This document shows positions 25,515 through 34,370 of a DNA stretch of 40,241 bases, in pieces; positions within the stretch are counted from its first letter, which is position 1; every line of letters starts with the position of its first letter. This stretch comes from an uncultured Bacilli bacterium. GTDB lineage: Bacteria > Bacillota_I > Bacilli_A > RF39 > UBA660. The stretch spans positions 1-40,241 of the forward strand of contig CALVSW010000011.1 in NCBI GenBank assembly GCA_944359625.1. The letters are read 5' to 3'. Both the position numbers and the translations under genes were made by a program. The notes under the pieces are model-generated. The model was not told the DNA's origin, did not search any database, and worked only from the letters and a program-made list of their open reading frames with translations.

Positions 25515-27314
25515 ATGCAAAAAAGAGAAGATATAAATACTTTAGATAAGTGGGATTTAACAAAGTTATATGCTGATGAAAGTTCCATCGAAGAAGATTT
25601 TAAACGTTTAGATATGTATGCTTTAAATATTAAACGTTTAAAAGGACATTTATTAAGTTCTTATTTTAAACTTGAACGTTTCTTTCGCAGTTATATTAAA
25701 CTTAATCAAATAATAGAGCGTTTAAATGTTTATAGTATGCTTTATTTCTATCAAGATATGACTAATATTGATGCTATTAATTTAAAAGAACGAGTTAATA
25801 AAAAAATAGAATATATTTTCAGTATAATAAGTTTTGTTGAACCAGAATTTTTAAAAGCAAGTTTTAAAGAAGTTAAAGAACTTATTAGTGATTTACCATT
25901 AGCTAAATATGAATTTTATTTTGCTAAGTTATTTAGGGCAAAAAAACATATATTAAGTAGTAAAGATGAACAATTATTAACAAAGATTAGTTTTTCTTTA
26001 CTAAACAGTAGTGATATATATGATAATTTAAATAATAGTGATTTAAAATTAGATCCTGTTATAATTGATGGTAAAGAGCAGGAATTAACCCCTGAGAATT
26101 TTCAAATATATTTAAATAATAGTGATGTAAATATCCGTAAACAAGCATTTACTAATTTATATCGTTATTATCAAAAATTAAATAATACGATGTATTCTTT
26201 ATATTTAGCAAGTATTAAAGAAAATACTTTTATTAGTCAAGTAAGAAAATATCCTAGTGTTCTTGAGATGCATTTGTATGATGATAAGATTCCCGTAAGT
26301 TTTCTAGATAATTTGGTTAATGGTATTCATCAAGGTATACGAGTATTAAGAGAGTATGAAACTATTCGTAAAAACTATTTAAATTTAAAAGAAATGCATA
26401 ATTATGATTTATATCGTGATTTAGTAGATCCTTTAGAAAATAATATTTCTTATGAACAAGCTAAAACAATTTTATTTACAGCTTTAAAACCATTAGGACA
26501 AGATTATGCTAATATTTTAAAAGAAGCCTTAAGTAATCGTTGGGTAGATGTTTATCCTAATGATGGTAAAAGAGGTGGAGCTTATGAAATATCTTGTTTT
26601 GGAGCAGATCCTTATATTTCTTTAAACTATGTTAATGATTTTGATTCAGTTAGTACTTTAGCTCATGAATTAGGACATGCAATTCATTCTTATTTAACTA
26701 ATAAAAAACAAGATTATATGTATCAAAGTTATCCAATCTTTTTAGCAGAGATAGCATCTACTGTTAATGAATGTTTAATAGATGAGTATTTTATTAATAA
26801 TACTAAGGATAAAAAAGAAAAAATATATTATTTAAATAATTTCTTAGAAAAGTTTAGAACTACTGTTTTTAGACAATTAATGTTTAGTGAATTTGAAACT
26901 AAAGTATATAGTGATTATCAAAATGGTAGTGCTATTAATCCAGAGTATTTAAATAATACATATTTAGAATTAAATAAAGTATATTATGGTAATACTGTTA
27001 CATATGATGATGAAATAAAATATGAATGGTCAAGAATTCCTCATTTTTATACACCATTTTATGTATATAAGTATGCATCAGGTTATATAATTGCTTTATC
27101 AATAGTTAGTAAGTTAAAAAAAGATAATACTTATTATAAAAAATATTTAGAATTTTTAAGTAGTGGTTCATCTAAATATCCCCTTGATACTTTAAAGATA
27201 GCTGATATTGATAGTACTTTAGAAGAACCAATTAAAGATGCTTTAGAAATATTTAAAAATAAAGTTAATGAATTAAAAAATTTAGTAGGAGGTAATAACA
27301 ATGGCAAAGAATAA
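25515..27314 (+). CDS. pepF: Oligoendopeptidase F (M3B)
   Basis: Cytoplasmic zinc endopeptidase for short peptides, 599 residues, usual for PepF. The zinc motif HELGH (384-388) lies in [14 protein letters not shown], with the third ligand Glu in [12 protein letters not shown]. The C-terminal family pattern [16 protein letters not shown] is clear. ATG 25515 is used, with TGGGAG nine bases upstream. The gene overlaps dnaJ by 14 bases. Together with TldD/E this makes a peptide-degradation block between dnaK and dnaJ. Confidence 0.95.
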   Translation: MQKREDINTLDKWDLTKLYADESSIEEDFKRLDMYALNIKRLKGHLLSSYFKLERFFRSYIKLNQIIERLNVYSMLYFYQDMTNIDAINLKERVNKKIEYIFSIISFVEPEFLKASFKEVKELISDLPLAKYEFYFAKLFRAKKHILSSKDEQLLTKISFSLLNSSDIYDNLNNSDLKLDPVIIDGKEQELTPENFQIYLNNSDVNIRKQAFTNLYRYYQKLNNTMYSLYLASIKENTFISQVRKYPSVLEMHLYDDKIPVSFLDNLVNGIHQGIRVLREYETIRKNYLNLKEMHNYDLYRDLVDPLENNISYEQAKTILFTALKPLGQDYANILKEALSNRWVDVYPNDGKRGGAYEISCFGADPYISLNYVNDFDSVSTLAHELGHAIHSYLTNKKQDYMYQSYPIFLAEIASTVNECLIDEYFINNTKDKKEKIYYLNNFLEKFRTTVFRQLMFSEFETKVYSDYQNGSAINPEYLNNTYLELNKVYYGNTVTYDDEIKYEWSRIPHFYTPFYVYKYASGYIIALSIVSKLKKDNTYYKKYLEFLSSGSSKYPLDTLKIADIDSTLEEPIKDALEIFKNKVNELKNLVGGNNNGKE

Positions 27315-28446
27315 AGATTATTATGAAATATTAGGTGTTGATAAAAGTGCTAGTCAAGATGAAATTAAATCAGCATTTAGAAAATTAGCTAAGAAATATC
27401 ATCCTGATATTAATAAAGAACCTGGAGCTGAAGAAAAATTTAAAGAAATTGGGGAAGCTTATAGTATTTTAGGAGATCCAGAAAAACGTAAGACTTACGA
27501 CCAATTTGGTTCTGCTGCTTTTGACGGTACTGGTAATGCTGCTGGTGGTGCCGGTGGTTTTGGCGGTTTTGGAAACTTTGGCGGATTTGGTAGTTTTGCT
27601 GATTTTGATACTGATGATTTGTTCCGTGACTTATTTGGTGGTGCCTTTGGTTTTGGCGGTGGTAGCCGTAATAAAAATAGAGCAACAAAAGGGGCAGATA
27701 GTTTAGTTAAAATAAATTTAACTTTTGAAGAAGCAGTTTTTGGTTGTGATAAAGAAATTACTTTAGATTTAAACGATAAATGTGATGAATGTGGTGGCGC
27801 CGGTGGCTTTGATGCTACAACTTGTAGTACTTGTAAAGGCCGTGGAAGAGTAGTTCAAGTTCAAAGAACAATGTTTGGTACTTTCCAAAGTGAAACGACA
27901 TGTCCTGATTGCAATGGTGCCGGTAAAACTTTTAAAAGAACTTGTAGCAAATGTCGTGGTAAAGGTGTTTATGTTCGTAGTAAAACTATTGAAGTAAGTG
28001 TTCCTGCCGGAGTAGCTACTGGTACTCAATTAAGAATAAGTGGTAAAGGTTCAAGTGGTACTAATGGTGGTGCTAACGGAGATATTTATATCGAATTTAA
28101 AGTAAAAGAACATCCTTTATTTAAAAGAGATGAAGATGATATTTTATTAGATTTACCTATTACTATTACGGATGCAATTTTCGGTTGTAAGAAAGATGTT
28201 CCTACGATATATGGTAATGTAGTTTTAGCAATTGATGCTGGAACGCAATCCGGAACTAAATTACGTTTACGTGGTAAGGGTGTTGCTAATCCTAATACAC
28301 GTCGTAAAGGTGATATGTATATAACTGTTAAAGTTATGACACCAACAAAATTAGATCGTAATCAAAAACAATTATTTAAAGAATTAGATGAAACTGATTT
28401 AGAAGTTAATCCCGAATTTAAAGAAATTAAAAAATATTTAGATTAA
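27301..28446 (+). CDS. dnaJ: Chaperone DnaJ (Hsp40)
   Basis: Type I Hsp40 of 381 residues that stimulates DnaK. The J domain (1-65) has the HPD motif in [11 protein letters not shown] Gly/Phe-rich linker (about 78-115) follows, then four zinc-binding repeats [24 protein letters not shown] and CSKCRGKG and the two C-terminal substrate domains. TAGGAGG precedes the ATG inside the end of pepF. In most Bacillota dnaJ follows dnaK directly; here three peptidase genes and a terminator intervene, so its heat-shock control may differ. The Gly/Phe region is a local high-G stretch. Confidence 0.98.
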   Translation: MAKNKDYYEILGVDKSASQDEIKSAFRKLAKKYHPDINKEPGAEEKFKEIGEAYSILGDPEKRKTYDQFGSAAFDGTGNAAGGAGGFGGFGNFGGFGSFADFDTDDLFRDLFGGAFGFGGGSRNKNRATKGADSLVKINLTFEEAVFGCDKEITLDLNDKCDECGGAGGFDATTCSTCKGRGRVVQVQRTMFGTFQSETTCPDCNGAGKTFKRTCSKCRGKGVYVRSKTIEVSVPAGVATGTQLRISGKGSSGTNGGANGDIYIEFKVKEHPLFKRDEDDILLDLPITITDAIFGCKKDVPTIYGNVVLAIDAGTQSGTKLRLRGKGVANPNTRRKGDMYITVKVMTPTKLDRNQKQLFKELDETDLEVNPEFKEIKKYLD

Positions 28447-28469
28447 AGTGATGTAGAATCACTTTTTTT
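28445..28469 (+). terminator. Terminator after dnaJ
   Basis: AAAGTGAT (28445-28452) / ATCACTTT (28458-28465), loop GTAGA, T run. The next 200 bases hold only very short frames, which I do not consider genes. Confidence 0.8.
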
Positions 28470-28671
28470 AAATATTATAACTTGTTAAAAAAAGTATGAT
28501 TTGCTAAAATAAGCTTTACTTTGTTATGGTGATTATGAATGAAAGAAACAAGTGACTTAAAAACTATCCAATTTTAAAAATTAAATAAGATAATTATTAT
28601 ACTTGTAAATATTTATAATTAATGTTAATGTAGTTACGAAAATATTATTTATTATATTGAAAGGGTATATT

Positions 28672-29751
28672 ATGAAGTTGAAAGAAAATTTAAATGGACC
28701 ATTATTATTAGTTATAATTCTTATTTTAACAGGTGCCGTAATAGCGGGTACTATCTTTATATCATTTAAAACGCAATATAAAAATACTGCACCTTATAAA
28801 ACTAGTATTGAATTACGCGCTAATTCTAAAGAATTAGCTATAAAAGAAATAACTAATGATACGATTATATTAGATAATGATTTAAATAATTTACAGGTAT
28901 CAATATGGATTTATTCTAATCCCAAATTATTAGGAACATTCAATATTGAAAATAATACTATTGGAGGTTTAAAAGAAGCTTTTAGTAATATTAATATTTC
29001 TTCTGGAGAGCATGTTCTAGCATTAGTAAATAATTCTAATAAAGTGCTTGGTTATATTAAGATAGAAATTAATGATTCTAAAGAACTAGTATCTTCTATA
29101 AATGAAGAAGATAATACTTTAGAAGAAAAAGAAGATATTGATGAAGAAGAAGTAGAAGAAAAAAAAGAACCACAAATAATTGTTGAAACAAAAGAAATTA
29201 TTGAAGAAGAAAATATTGATTATCAAGTAGAAGAACAAACTGAAATTAATATGGCTCGTGGTTTAACAGAAGTTATTCAAGATGGTGTAGAAGGTAAGAA
29301 AGAAATTACTTATAAAGTACGTTATGAAAATGGTAAAGAGATATCTCGTAATAAAATTTCGGAAGAAGTAATTAGGAATCCTATTACCAAAATAATAAAA
29401 GTAGGTATTAGTGATTATAATTTAAATGAAGAAAATATTTTAACTTATATATCAGGTGAATATTGCGATTTAGATGGTTTAAATACTGAAGATGAAATAT
29501 GTAATAAAGTATTAGGAAAATATACTATTTATAAACTTGGTAATAATTCTAAATTAATTTGTTTAGGTAATGAATGTAGTGAAAGTTCTATTAACTTAAA
29601 TGATTATATAGATACTAAAATTTATAATAATAAATTTTATATAGCAACTTATCAAGATAAAGAACTATATTTTAATATTTTAAAAGAGGATTCTAAAGTT
29701 TTAACGATAGAAGATTGTACTTCTTTAGGATTAGCATGTGGTAATTGGTAA
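28672..29751 (+). CDS. Membrane-anchored G5-domain protein
   Basis: A 359-residue surface protein. One N-terminal membrane helix (about 9-31) is followed by a short folded region, a Glu-rich linker (about 135-180) and a G5 domain (about 182-255) with the recognisable series INMARGLTEVIQDGVEGKKE and ITYKVRYENGKEIS. A C-terminal domain follows with four Cys (YCDLDG, EICNK, LICLGNECS, IEDCTSLGLACGNW). G5 domains occur in cell-wall hydrolases and adhesins and are thought to bind wall sugars. No catalytic domain is seen. ATG 28672 has AAAGGG upstream. A gene-fragment repeat begins only 7 bases after the stop. Confidence 0.75.
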   Translation: MKLKENLNGPLLLVIILILTGAVIAGTIFISFKTQYKNTAPYKTSIELRANSKELAIKEITNDTIILDNDLNNLQVSIWIYSNPKLLGTFNIENNTIGGLKEAFSNINISSGEHVLALVNNSNKVLGYIKIEINDSKELVSSINEEDNTLEEKEDIDEEEVEEKKEPQIIVETKEIIEEENIDYQVEEQTEINMARGLTEVIQDGVEGKKEITYKVRYENGKEISRNKISEEVIRNPITKIIKVGISDYNLNEENILTYISGEYCDLDGLNTEDEICNKVLGKYTIYKLGNNSKLICLGNECSESSINLNDYIDTKIYNNKFYIATYQDKELYFNILKEDSKVLTIEDCTSLGLACGNW

Positions 29752-29757
29752 ATACTA

Positions 29758-29836
29758 CTTTTTCTTTTGCCACCGGATATATGAATCGCTTAACTTATCT
29801 ATACCAAAATGGCTTGCGTCCGGTAATCAATTTGGA
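29758..29836 (+). repeat. Gene-fragment repeat, copy 1 (117-base core absent)
   Basis: Shares 72 of 74 bases (29758-29831) with copy 2 at 30781-30838 joined to 30955-30971. Read in frame it encodes FSFATGYMNRLTYLYQNG joined directly to LRPVINL. The 117 bases lying between two TGGCTT repeats in copy 2 are missing here, leaving one TGGCTT and an intact frame. Both base differences (GCC/GCT and CTA/CTC) are synonymous, so the two copies look like remnants of coding paralogs. It has no start codon or ribosome site and follows the G5-protein stop by 7 bases. Confidence 0.75.
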
Positions 29837-29924
29837 ACATATTTAGCTTGTAAATTAATCCTTTTCATGATAAATTGGTAGTAACAACAGAGAGTTTTCG
29901 TGTTATTAATTTGAAAGGGTTAGA

Positions 29925-30758
29925 ATGAAAAAGAAGAATATTATTATTTTAGTTACTATTTTAATAGTGACCATAGTTGTTGGTTCCTTGGTTTGGCTTA
30001 AATTTATTAAGAAAGAGGAGTTATCATTAAATGATAACTTGGTTAAAGAATTATATGATGAAATAGAAACTTATTTTATTCCTGAATTGTATGATGGATT
30101 TGAATCTTATAATGAAAATAATTTTTATATGGATAAATTAGTTACTTATGATACTCTTAGTGATGAAGCTAAACTTTATTATGCTTACCAAACAATTAAA
30201 GATATAAAAGATAAAAAAATTAATTCATGTGATGAGTTAAAAAGTTATACTTTTAATAATATGAATTTATATGAATATTGCTTAAAAGATCCTTATATGT
30301 TAAGTAATGTAGAATTTATGTTTAATGATGTTAATAAAGCTAAGTTAGAAGATGCATATCATAAAATGTATGGATATGATAAAGAAATGCCTTTAAAAAG
30401 TTTTACTATGAGTTTTACAGGTGTTTGCTTATATTCTGATGTAGAAGATGAGTATTTATGTCATAACCAAGTTGGTGGTGATACGACTTTTGGTATTAGT
30501 AGAACTAAACTTATTTCAGCAGATAAATATTTTGATAGAATTGAGTTAGATGACCGCTATGTTTGGGTTGATTTAGCAGATAATAATGGTTTTGATTACT
30601 ATAAATCTCGTTTTAATAAAGAATTAATTGCTAATGTTTCAGAATATAATGAAGATAATGATGCTGAATATTTAGACAAAGGGGCTTTATATAAACATGT
30701 ATTTAAAAAAGATAGTGACGGTAATTATTATTGGTATAGTAGCGAAAGAGTAGAGTAA
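29925..30758 (+). CDS. Unrecognised membrane-anchored protein (277 aa)
   Basis: An N-terminal membrane helix (about 4-24, after MKKK) and an extracytoplasmic, acidic, Tyr/Asp-rich domain. Two Cys pairs may form disulfides (SCDELK with EYCLKD; VCLYSD with YLCHNQ). Repeated aromatic-acidic patterns such as YYAYQTIKDIKD and YLDKGALYKHVFKKDSDGNYYW suggest a helical front and a beta-rich end. I recognise no family. GAAAGGG precedes the start. It is followed by a terminator whose downstream arm touches copy 2 of the gene-fragment repeat. With the G5 protein it forms a pair of surface proteins that each precede a fragment copy. Confidence 0.7.
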   Translation: MKKKNIIILVTILIVTIVVGSLVWLKFIKKEELSLNDNLVKELYDEIETYFIPELYDGFESYNENNFYMDKLVTYDTLSDEAKLYYAYQTIKDIKDKKINSCDELKSYTFNNMNLYEYCLKDPYMLSNVEFMFNDVNKAKLEDAYHKMYGYDKEMPLKSFTMSFTGVCLYSDVEDEYLCHNQVGGDTTFGISRTKLISADKYFDRIELDDRYVWVDLADNNGFDYYKSRFNKELIANVSEYNEDNDAEYLDKGALYKHVFKKDSDGNYYWYSSERVE

Positions 30759-30762
30759 CATT

Positions 30763-30790
30763 AAAGGAATTTGGATATTCCTTTTTCTTT
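30763..30790 (+). terminator. Terminator of the 277-aa protein gene
   Basis: AAAGGAAT (30763-30770) / ATTCCTTT (30777-30784), loop TTGGAT, then TTC TTTT. The repeat copy 2 begins within its 3' arm. Confidence 0.65.
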
Positions 30791-30983
30791 TGCTACCGGA
30801 TATATGAATCGCTTAACTTATCTCTACCAAAATGGCTTATATTGGTCCATGTCGCCGGGCGTCTGGGACCTCGTTTGGGGACAGGCTGCTCATGAGTTCA
30901 GTCAGAACGCGACGGGTCGTGCTTACAGCGACTTTGTGACCAGCACCCGTGGCTTGCGTCCGGTAATCAATCTAGGAAATTAG
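30781..30983 (+). pseudogene. Surface-protein C-terminal fragment with GC-rich variable-type core (copy 2)
   Basis: An open frame without a credible start (the first in-frame codons lie in a terminator) encodes FSFATGYMNRLTYLYQNGLY, then WSMSP, a 30-residue unusual stretch and TRGLRPVINLGN before a stop. The ending is that of C-type-lectin-like or formylglycine-enzyme-like domains found at the C-termini of many gut Bacillota surface proteins. The core 30841-30950 is 66 of 110 G or C, with only 18 adenines, against a very AT-rich surrounding; its flanks are AT-rich again. TGGCTT stands at both ends (30833-30838 and 30950-30955). The layout recalls the variable repeat of a diversity-generating retroelement target, detached from its gene. 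That interpretation is inference. Confidence 0.65.
30833..30955 (+). repeat. GC-rich 117-base segment bounded by TGGCTT direct repeats
   Basis: The two six-base repeats are 117 bases apart (39 codons). The segment between them is exactly what copy 1 lacks, consistent with slippage or recombination between the repeats, or with gain of the segment in copy 2. Confidence 0.7.
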
Positions 30984-31055
30984 CTAATATTTTGAAAATA
31001 ATATTTTATATATTATTAATTTGTGATAAAATTAAAGAAGAATAAGGAGGCCGCT

Positions 31056-32777
31056 ATGGGTAGTACTACTTTTACTCTTTTAGGAGTATCTTATTATTTG
31101 GCATCGGTTATTATAATTGTTATAGTTTTGAATAAAATAAATAAAAAAGATAAGAATAAATATCTAAAAATAATAAATGATTTAGAAAAGAATAAAAATT
31201 TAATAATTTCTTCTGGAATTTTAACTGAGTTAAATAATGCTAATAATTTAGTTAATAATAAAGAAATGCAAGAGATGTATGATGATTGGAAAAAAAGGTT
31301 TAATTATATTAAAGAAGTAGAAATTCCTAAGATAACTGATTCTTTAATTGAAATACAAGATTTATTCGATAATAAAAAATATAAAGATTTAAATAAGTTA
31401 TTAGCTAAAACAGAGTTAAATATTGATTATGTTAAGACTAAAAGTAATTATTTATTAAATGAAATAAAAAAAGTAACGACTTCTAGTAGTCGTAGTCGTG
31501 AAGAAATATTAAAGTTAAAACAAAAGTATCGTGAGATAATTACAAAGTATAATAATAATAAAACTGATTATAGTTTAATTAATGGTCCAATTGAGTTACA
31601 ATTTGAAAATGTTGATAAGTTATTTAGTCATTTTGAAGTTGCTATTGATGAAAATAATTATCAAGAAACTAGTAAGGTATTAAATGCTTTAAATGATATT
31701 GTAGGTAATTTAGAATTAATTATTAAAGAAAGTCCTTCTATTATATTATTGGGAACTAAGTTACTTCCTAGTAAGATGCATGATGTTTATGTAGAAGCTG
31801 ATAAATTACGTAAAGATGGATATAACTTAGATTATTTAAATATAGAGTATAATTATGAAGAAGCAAATAAAAAAATAGCAGATGTTTTAGAAAAAATAAA
31901 TGTTTTAAATATAGAAGACTCTTTATTAACTTTAAAAACTTTATTAGATTATTTTGATGGTTTATATAATGACTTTGAAAAAGAAGTAAAAGCTAAAAAA
32001 AGTTTTAAAGAATTAACTAGAAGTATTTTAGTACGTGCTAATAAGTATGAGAAAATAAATAATGAATTGAGAAAAAGAGGAAAGCAGTTTATTTATAGTT
32101 ATGATTTAACAGAAGATGATATTAAAATATTAGATATTTTAAAAGATGAAATTAAAGAAATTAAACATGATTATGATGAAATTATTGAAGCTTCACGTAG
32201 TAAAAAATATGCTTATTCTCGTTTAGATAAGGAAATGAAAGAACTTAATAATAGATTAGGTAAGTGTGGTAATAATCTAGAATATGCTCTTAAAAATTTA
32301 GGAAGTTTAAAAGAAGATGAATTGAGAGCTAATGATCAGTTAGAAGAAATTAAAAGTATATTAAAGAAGGCTAAGTATAAGATTAGTAGTTATAAAATTC
32401 CTGTTATTCCTCGAAGATATTATATAGAATTAAGTGAAGCTAGTGTTGCTATTAAAAATGTTGTTATTGAATTAGAAAAGAAACCTATTTCTATTAAAAC
32501 ATTAAATATAAGAGTTGATACAGCTCGAGATTTAGTATTAAAATTATATAATACTTCTAATGAAATTATTCGTACTGCTCAATTAGCAGAAACTAGTATT
32601 GTCTATGGCAATAGGTATCGTAGTGTAAATAAAGGTATTGATGATGCTTTAACTAATTCAGAAAGATTTTTTAATAATGGTGAATATAAAAATTCTTTAG
32701 AATATACAATTAATGCTATTAATAAGGTTGAACCAGATTTTTATCAAAAATTAAAAGAAACTTTAGAAAACAAATAG
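31056..32777 (+). CDS. ezrA: Septation ring regulator EzrA
   Basis: Division protein that binds FtsZ and limits extra Z-rings. The 573-residue product has a single N-terminal membrane helix (about 8-26) followed entirely by long helical, spectrin-like coiled-coil repeats. The start is ATG 31056, preceded by AAGGAGG. The family call rests on topology, length and synteny: as in Bacillus, it is directly followed by a cysteine desulfurase gene. Sequence identity is low, as usual for EzrA. A short terminator-like hairpin follows the stop. Confidence 0.85.
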   Translation: MGSTTFTLLGVSYYLASVIIIVIVLNKINKKDKNKYLKIINDLEKNKNLIISSGILTELNNANNLVNNKEMQEMYDDWKKRFNYIKEVEIPKITDSLIEIQDLFDNKKYKDLNKLLAKTELNIDYVKTKSNYLLNEIKKVTTSSSRSREEILKLKQKYREIITKYNNNKTDYSLINGPIELQFENVDKLFSHFEVAIDENNYQETSKVLNALNDIVGNLELIIKESPSIILLGTKLLPSKMHDVYVEADKLRKDGYNLDYLNIEYNYEEANKKIADVLEKINVLNIEDSLLTLKTLLDYFDGLYNDFEKEVKAKKSFKELTRSILVRANKYEKINNELRKRGKQFIYSYDLTEDDIKILDILKDEIKEIKHDYDEIIEASRSKKYAYSRLDKEMKELNNRLGKCGNNLEYALKNLGSLKEDELRANDQLEEIKSILKKAKYKISSYKIPVIPRRYYIELSEASVAIKNVVIELEKKPISIKTLNIRVDTARDLVLKLYNTSNEIIRTAQLAETSIVYGNRYRSVNKGIDDALTNSERFFNNGEYKNSLEYTINAINKVEPDFYQKLKETLENK

Positions 32778-32797
32778 ACCTAATTGGTCTTTTTTGA
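32776..32797 (+). terminator. Short terminator-like hairpin after ezrA
   Basis: AGACC / GGTCT with loop TAATT and a run of six T. The short stem suggests partial termination; an extended -10-like TGATATACT follows directly and may start a separate nifS transcript. Confidence 0.5.
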
Positions 32798-32828
32798 TAT
32801 ACTAAGAAATGTAGATATGGGTGATTAT

Positions 32829-33965
32829 ATGATATATTTAGATTATAGTGCAACAACACCAGTTAGTTATGATGTTTTAGAATCTTATAATAAGGCTACA
32901 AGGGATTATATAGGTAATCCTAACTCTTTACATAGTTTAGGAGTTAAATCAAAGGCTTTATTAAATTCCGCAACAAGACAAATTGCTGAGCTTCTAGATG
33001 TTTTACCAAGTGAATTAATATATACTTCAGGAGCAACTGAATCAAATAATTTAGCTTTAATTGGATATGCCTTACGTCATAAAAGTAGGGGTAATCATAT
33101 TATAACTACAAAATTAGAACATCCTTCTATTTATAGTATTTTAAATTATTTAGAAACATTAGGTTTTCAGGTTAGTTATGTAGATAATGATTCTGATGGT
33201 TTAATTGATTTAGATGATTTAAAATCTTTAATTAGAAAAGATACTATTTTAGTAAGTATTTGTGGAGTAAATAGTGAAACTGGAGTTAGACAACCATTAA
33301 AAACTATAAGACAAGTAATAAAAAAAGAAAATAGTGAGATAGTGTTTCATAGTGATTTAACCCAAGCTTTAGGAAAAATAAGCATAAACTTACATGATGT
33401 AGATATGGCTTCTTTTTCTGGTCATAAAATATTTGGCCCTAAGGGTATTGGCTTACTATATAAGAGTGAAAAAATAGAATTAGAACCAGTTATTCATGGT
33501 AGTAGTAAAACTAATCCTTTAAGACCAGGAACTCCACCCTTACCATTAATTGTAGCTTTATCTAAAGCAATTAGATTATCTTTAATGGATCTACATAAAA
33601 AAGAAGAGTATATTCGTAAATTAAATGAAAAAATAGTTAATGATTTATCCCATTTTCCAGAAATTCGCTTTAATAAGTCAAAATATTCGATTCCTCATAT
33701 TTTAAATATTAGTTTAATGCAAATAAAACCTGAAAGTTTTATTCATGCAATGGAGGAACATGAGGTTTATTTAAGTACTAATACTGCTTGTGCTTCTGGA
33801 GAATTATCAACTGCTGTTATGGCTTTATATAATGATAAAATTAGAGCTTTAACGTCTATTAGGATAAGTATTTCTAGTATAACTACTGTAGAAGAAATAA
33901 ATCGTTTTTTAACATTTTTTCATGGCGAATATCAAAGATTTATTAAATTAGGAAGTAGGCATTAA
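32829..33965 (+). CDS. nifS: Cysteine desulfurase (NifS/IscS family)
   Basis: PLP enzyme that takes sulfur from cysteine and passes it on for Fe-S clusters or tRNA thiolation. The 378-residue product begins MIYLDYSATTPVS and shows the PLP Lys200 in SFSGHKIFGPKG, the HSDLTQALGK segment and the sulfur-carrying Cys321 in STNTACASGE. Bacillus encodes a related enzyme next to ezrA, paired with ThiI; no thiI gene follows here, and a rhodanese lipoprotein takes that place. ATG 32829 follows GGGTGA; upstream in-frame starts lie in the terminator region. Confidence 0.9.
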   Translation: MIYLDYSATTPVSYDVLESYNKATRDYIGNPNSLHSLGVKSKALLNSATRQIAELLDVLPSELIYTSGATESNNLALIGYALRHKSRGNHIITTKLEHPSIYSILNYLETLGFQVSYVDNDSDGLIDLDDLKSLIRKDTILVSICGVNSETGVRQPLKTIRQVIKKENSEIVFHSDLTQALGKISINLHDVDMASFSGHKIFGPKGIGLLYKSEKIELEPVIHGSSKTNPLRPGTPPLPLIVALSKAIRLSLMDLHKKEEYIRKLNEKIVNDLSHFPEIRFNKSKYSIPHILNISLMQIKPESFIHAMEEHEVYLSTNTACASGELSTAVMALYNDKIRALTSIRISISSITTVEEINRFLTFFHGEYQRFIKLGSRH

Positions 33966-33966
33966 T

Positions 33967-34302
33967 TTGAAAAAAATATTTATTATATTAAGTTTTTTAG
34001 TGTGTTGTGCTTGTAGTAGTAAAGCAGAGTATCAACAAATAACTTGTGACAAAATAACTAGTGATATGATTATTATTGATGTTCGTAGTGCGGCTGAATA
34101 TAAATTTGGTCACTTAGATAATGCTATTAATATTGATTTAGATAATTTAAATAGTGATTCTTTAAAAGATATAAGTAAAGATAGTAAAATAGTTTTATAT
34201 TGTCAAACAGGAAGAAGAAGTAAAGAGGCTAGTGAAATACTACTAAACATGGGTTATAAAAATGTATATGATTTAGGAGCAATGAGTAATTGTAGTAGTT
34301 AA
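33967..34302 (+). CDS. Rhodanese-domain surface protein, putative lipoprotein
   Basis: A 111-residue single-domain rhodanese with a signal sequence. The N-terminus MKKIFIILSFLVCCACSSK gives several Cys near the end of the hydrophobic core (LVCC is a weak lipobox), so it may be a lipoprotein. The active loop CQTGRRS carries Cys79, and DVRSAAEYKFGHLDNAINI is the typical rhodanese front. It starts with TTG one base after the desulfurase stop, with AAGTAGG upstream, so the two are coupled. A desulfurase makes persulfide inside the cell while this protein appears exported, so a direct sulfur relay is doubtful. Confidence 0.8.
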   Translation: MKKIFIILSFLVCCACSSKAEYQQITCDKITSDMIIIDVRSAAEYKFGHLDNAINIDLDNLNSDSLKDISKDSKIVLYCQTGRRSKEASEILLNMGYKNVYDLGAMSNCSS

Positions 34303-34370
34303 TTACAAAAGGTAGGTAGGTAATACCTAAAAATATACATAATATATGTTAAAATAAAAACGTGATGTTT

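Noticed and set aside
27440..28029. Long antisense and alternate frames across dnaJ
   Set aside because: They arise from the Gly/Phe-rich and zinc-repeat codons of dnaJ and give low-complexity His/Gln/Tyr or Thr/Ser products.
28470..28671. Very short frames between dnaJ and the G5-protein gene
   Set aside because: The frames after GGTGATTATG are only 6-12 codons long, with no sign of conservation or of a terminator of their own.
30839..30955. The GC-rich core as a DGR template repeat rather than a variable repeat
   Set aside because: Templates are rich in adenine (AAC/AAT codons); this core has few adenines, so it would be the variable side if it is a DGR product.
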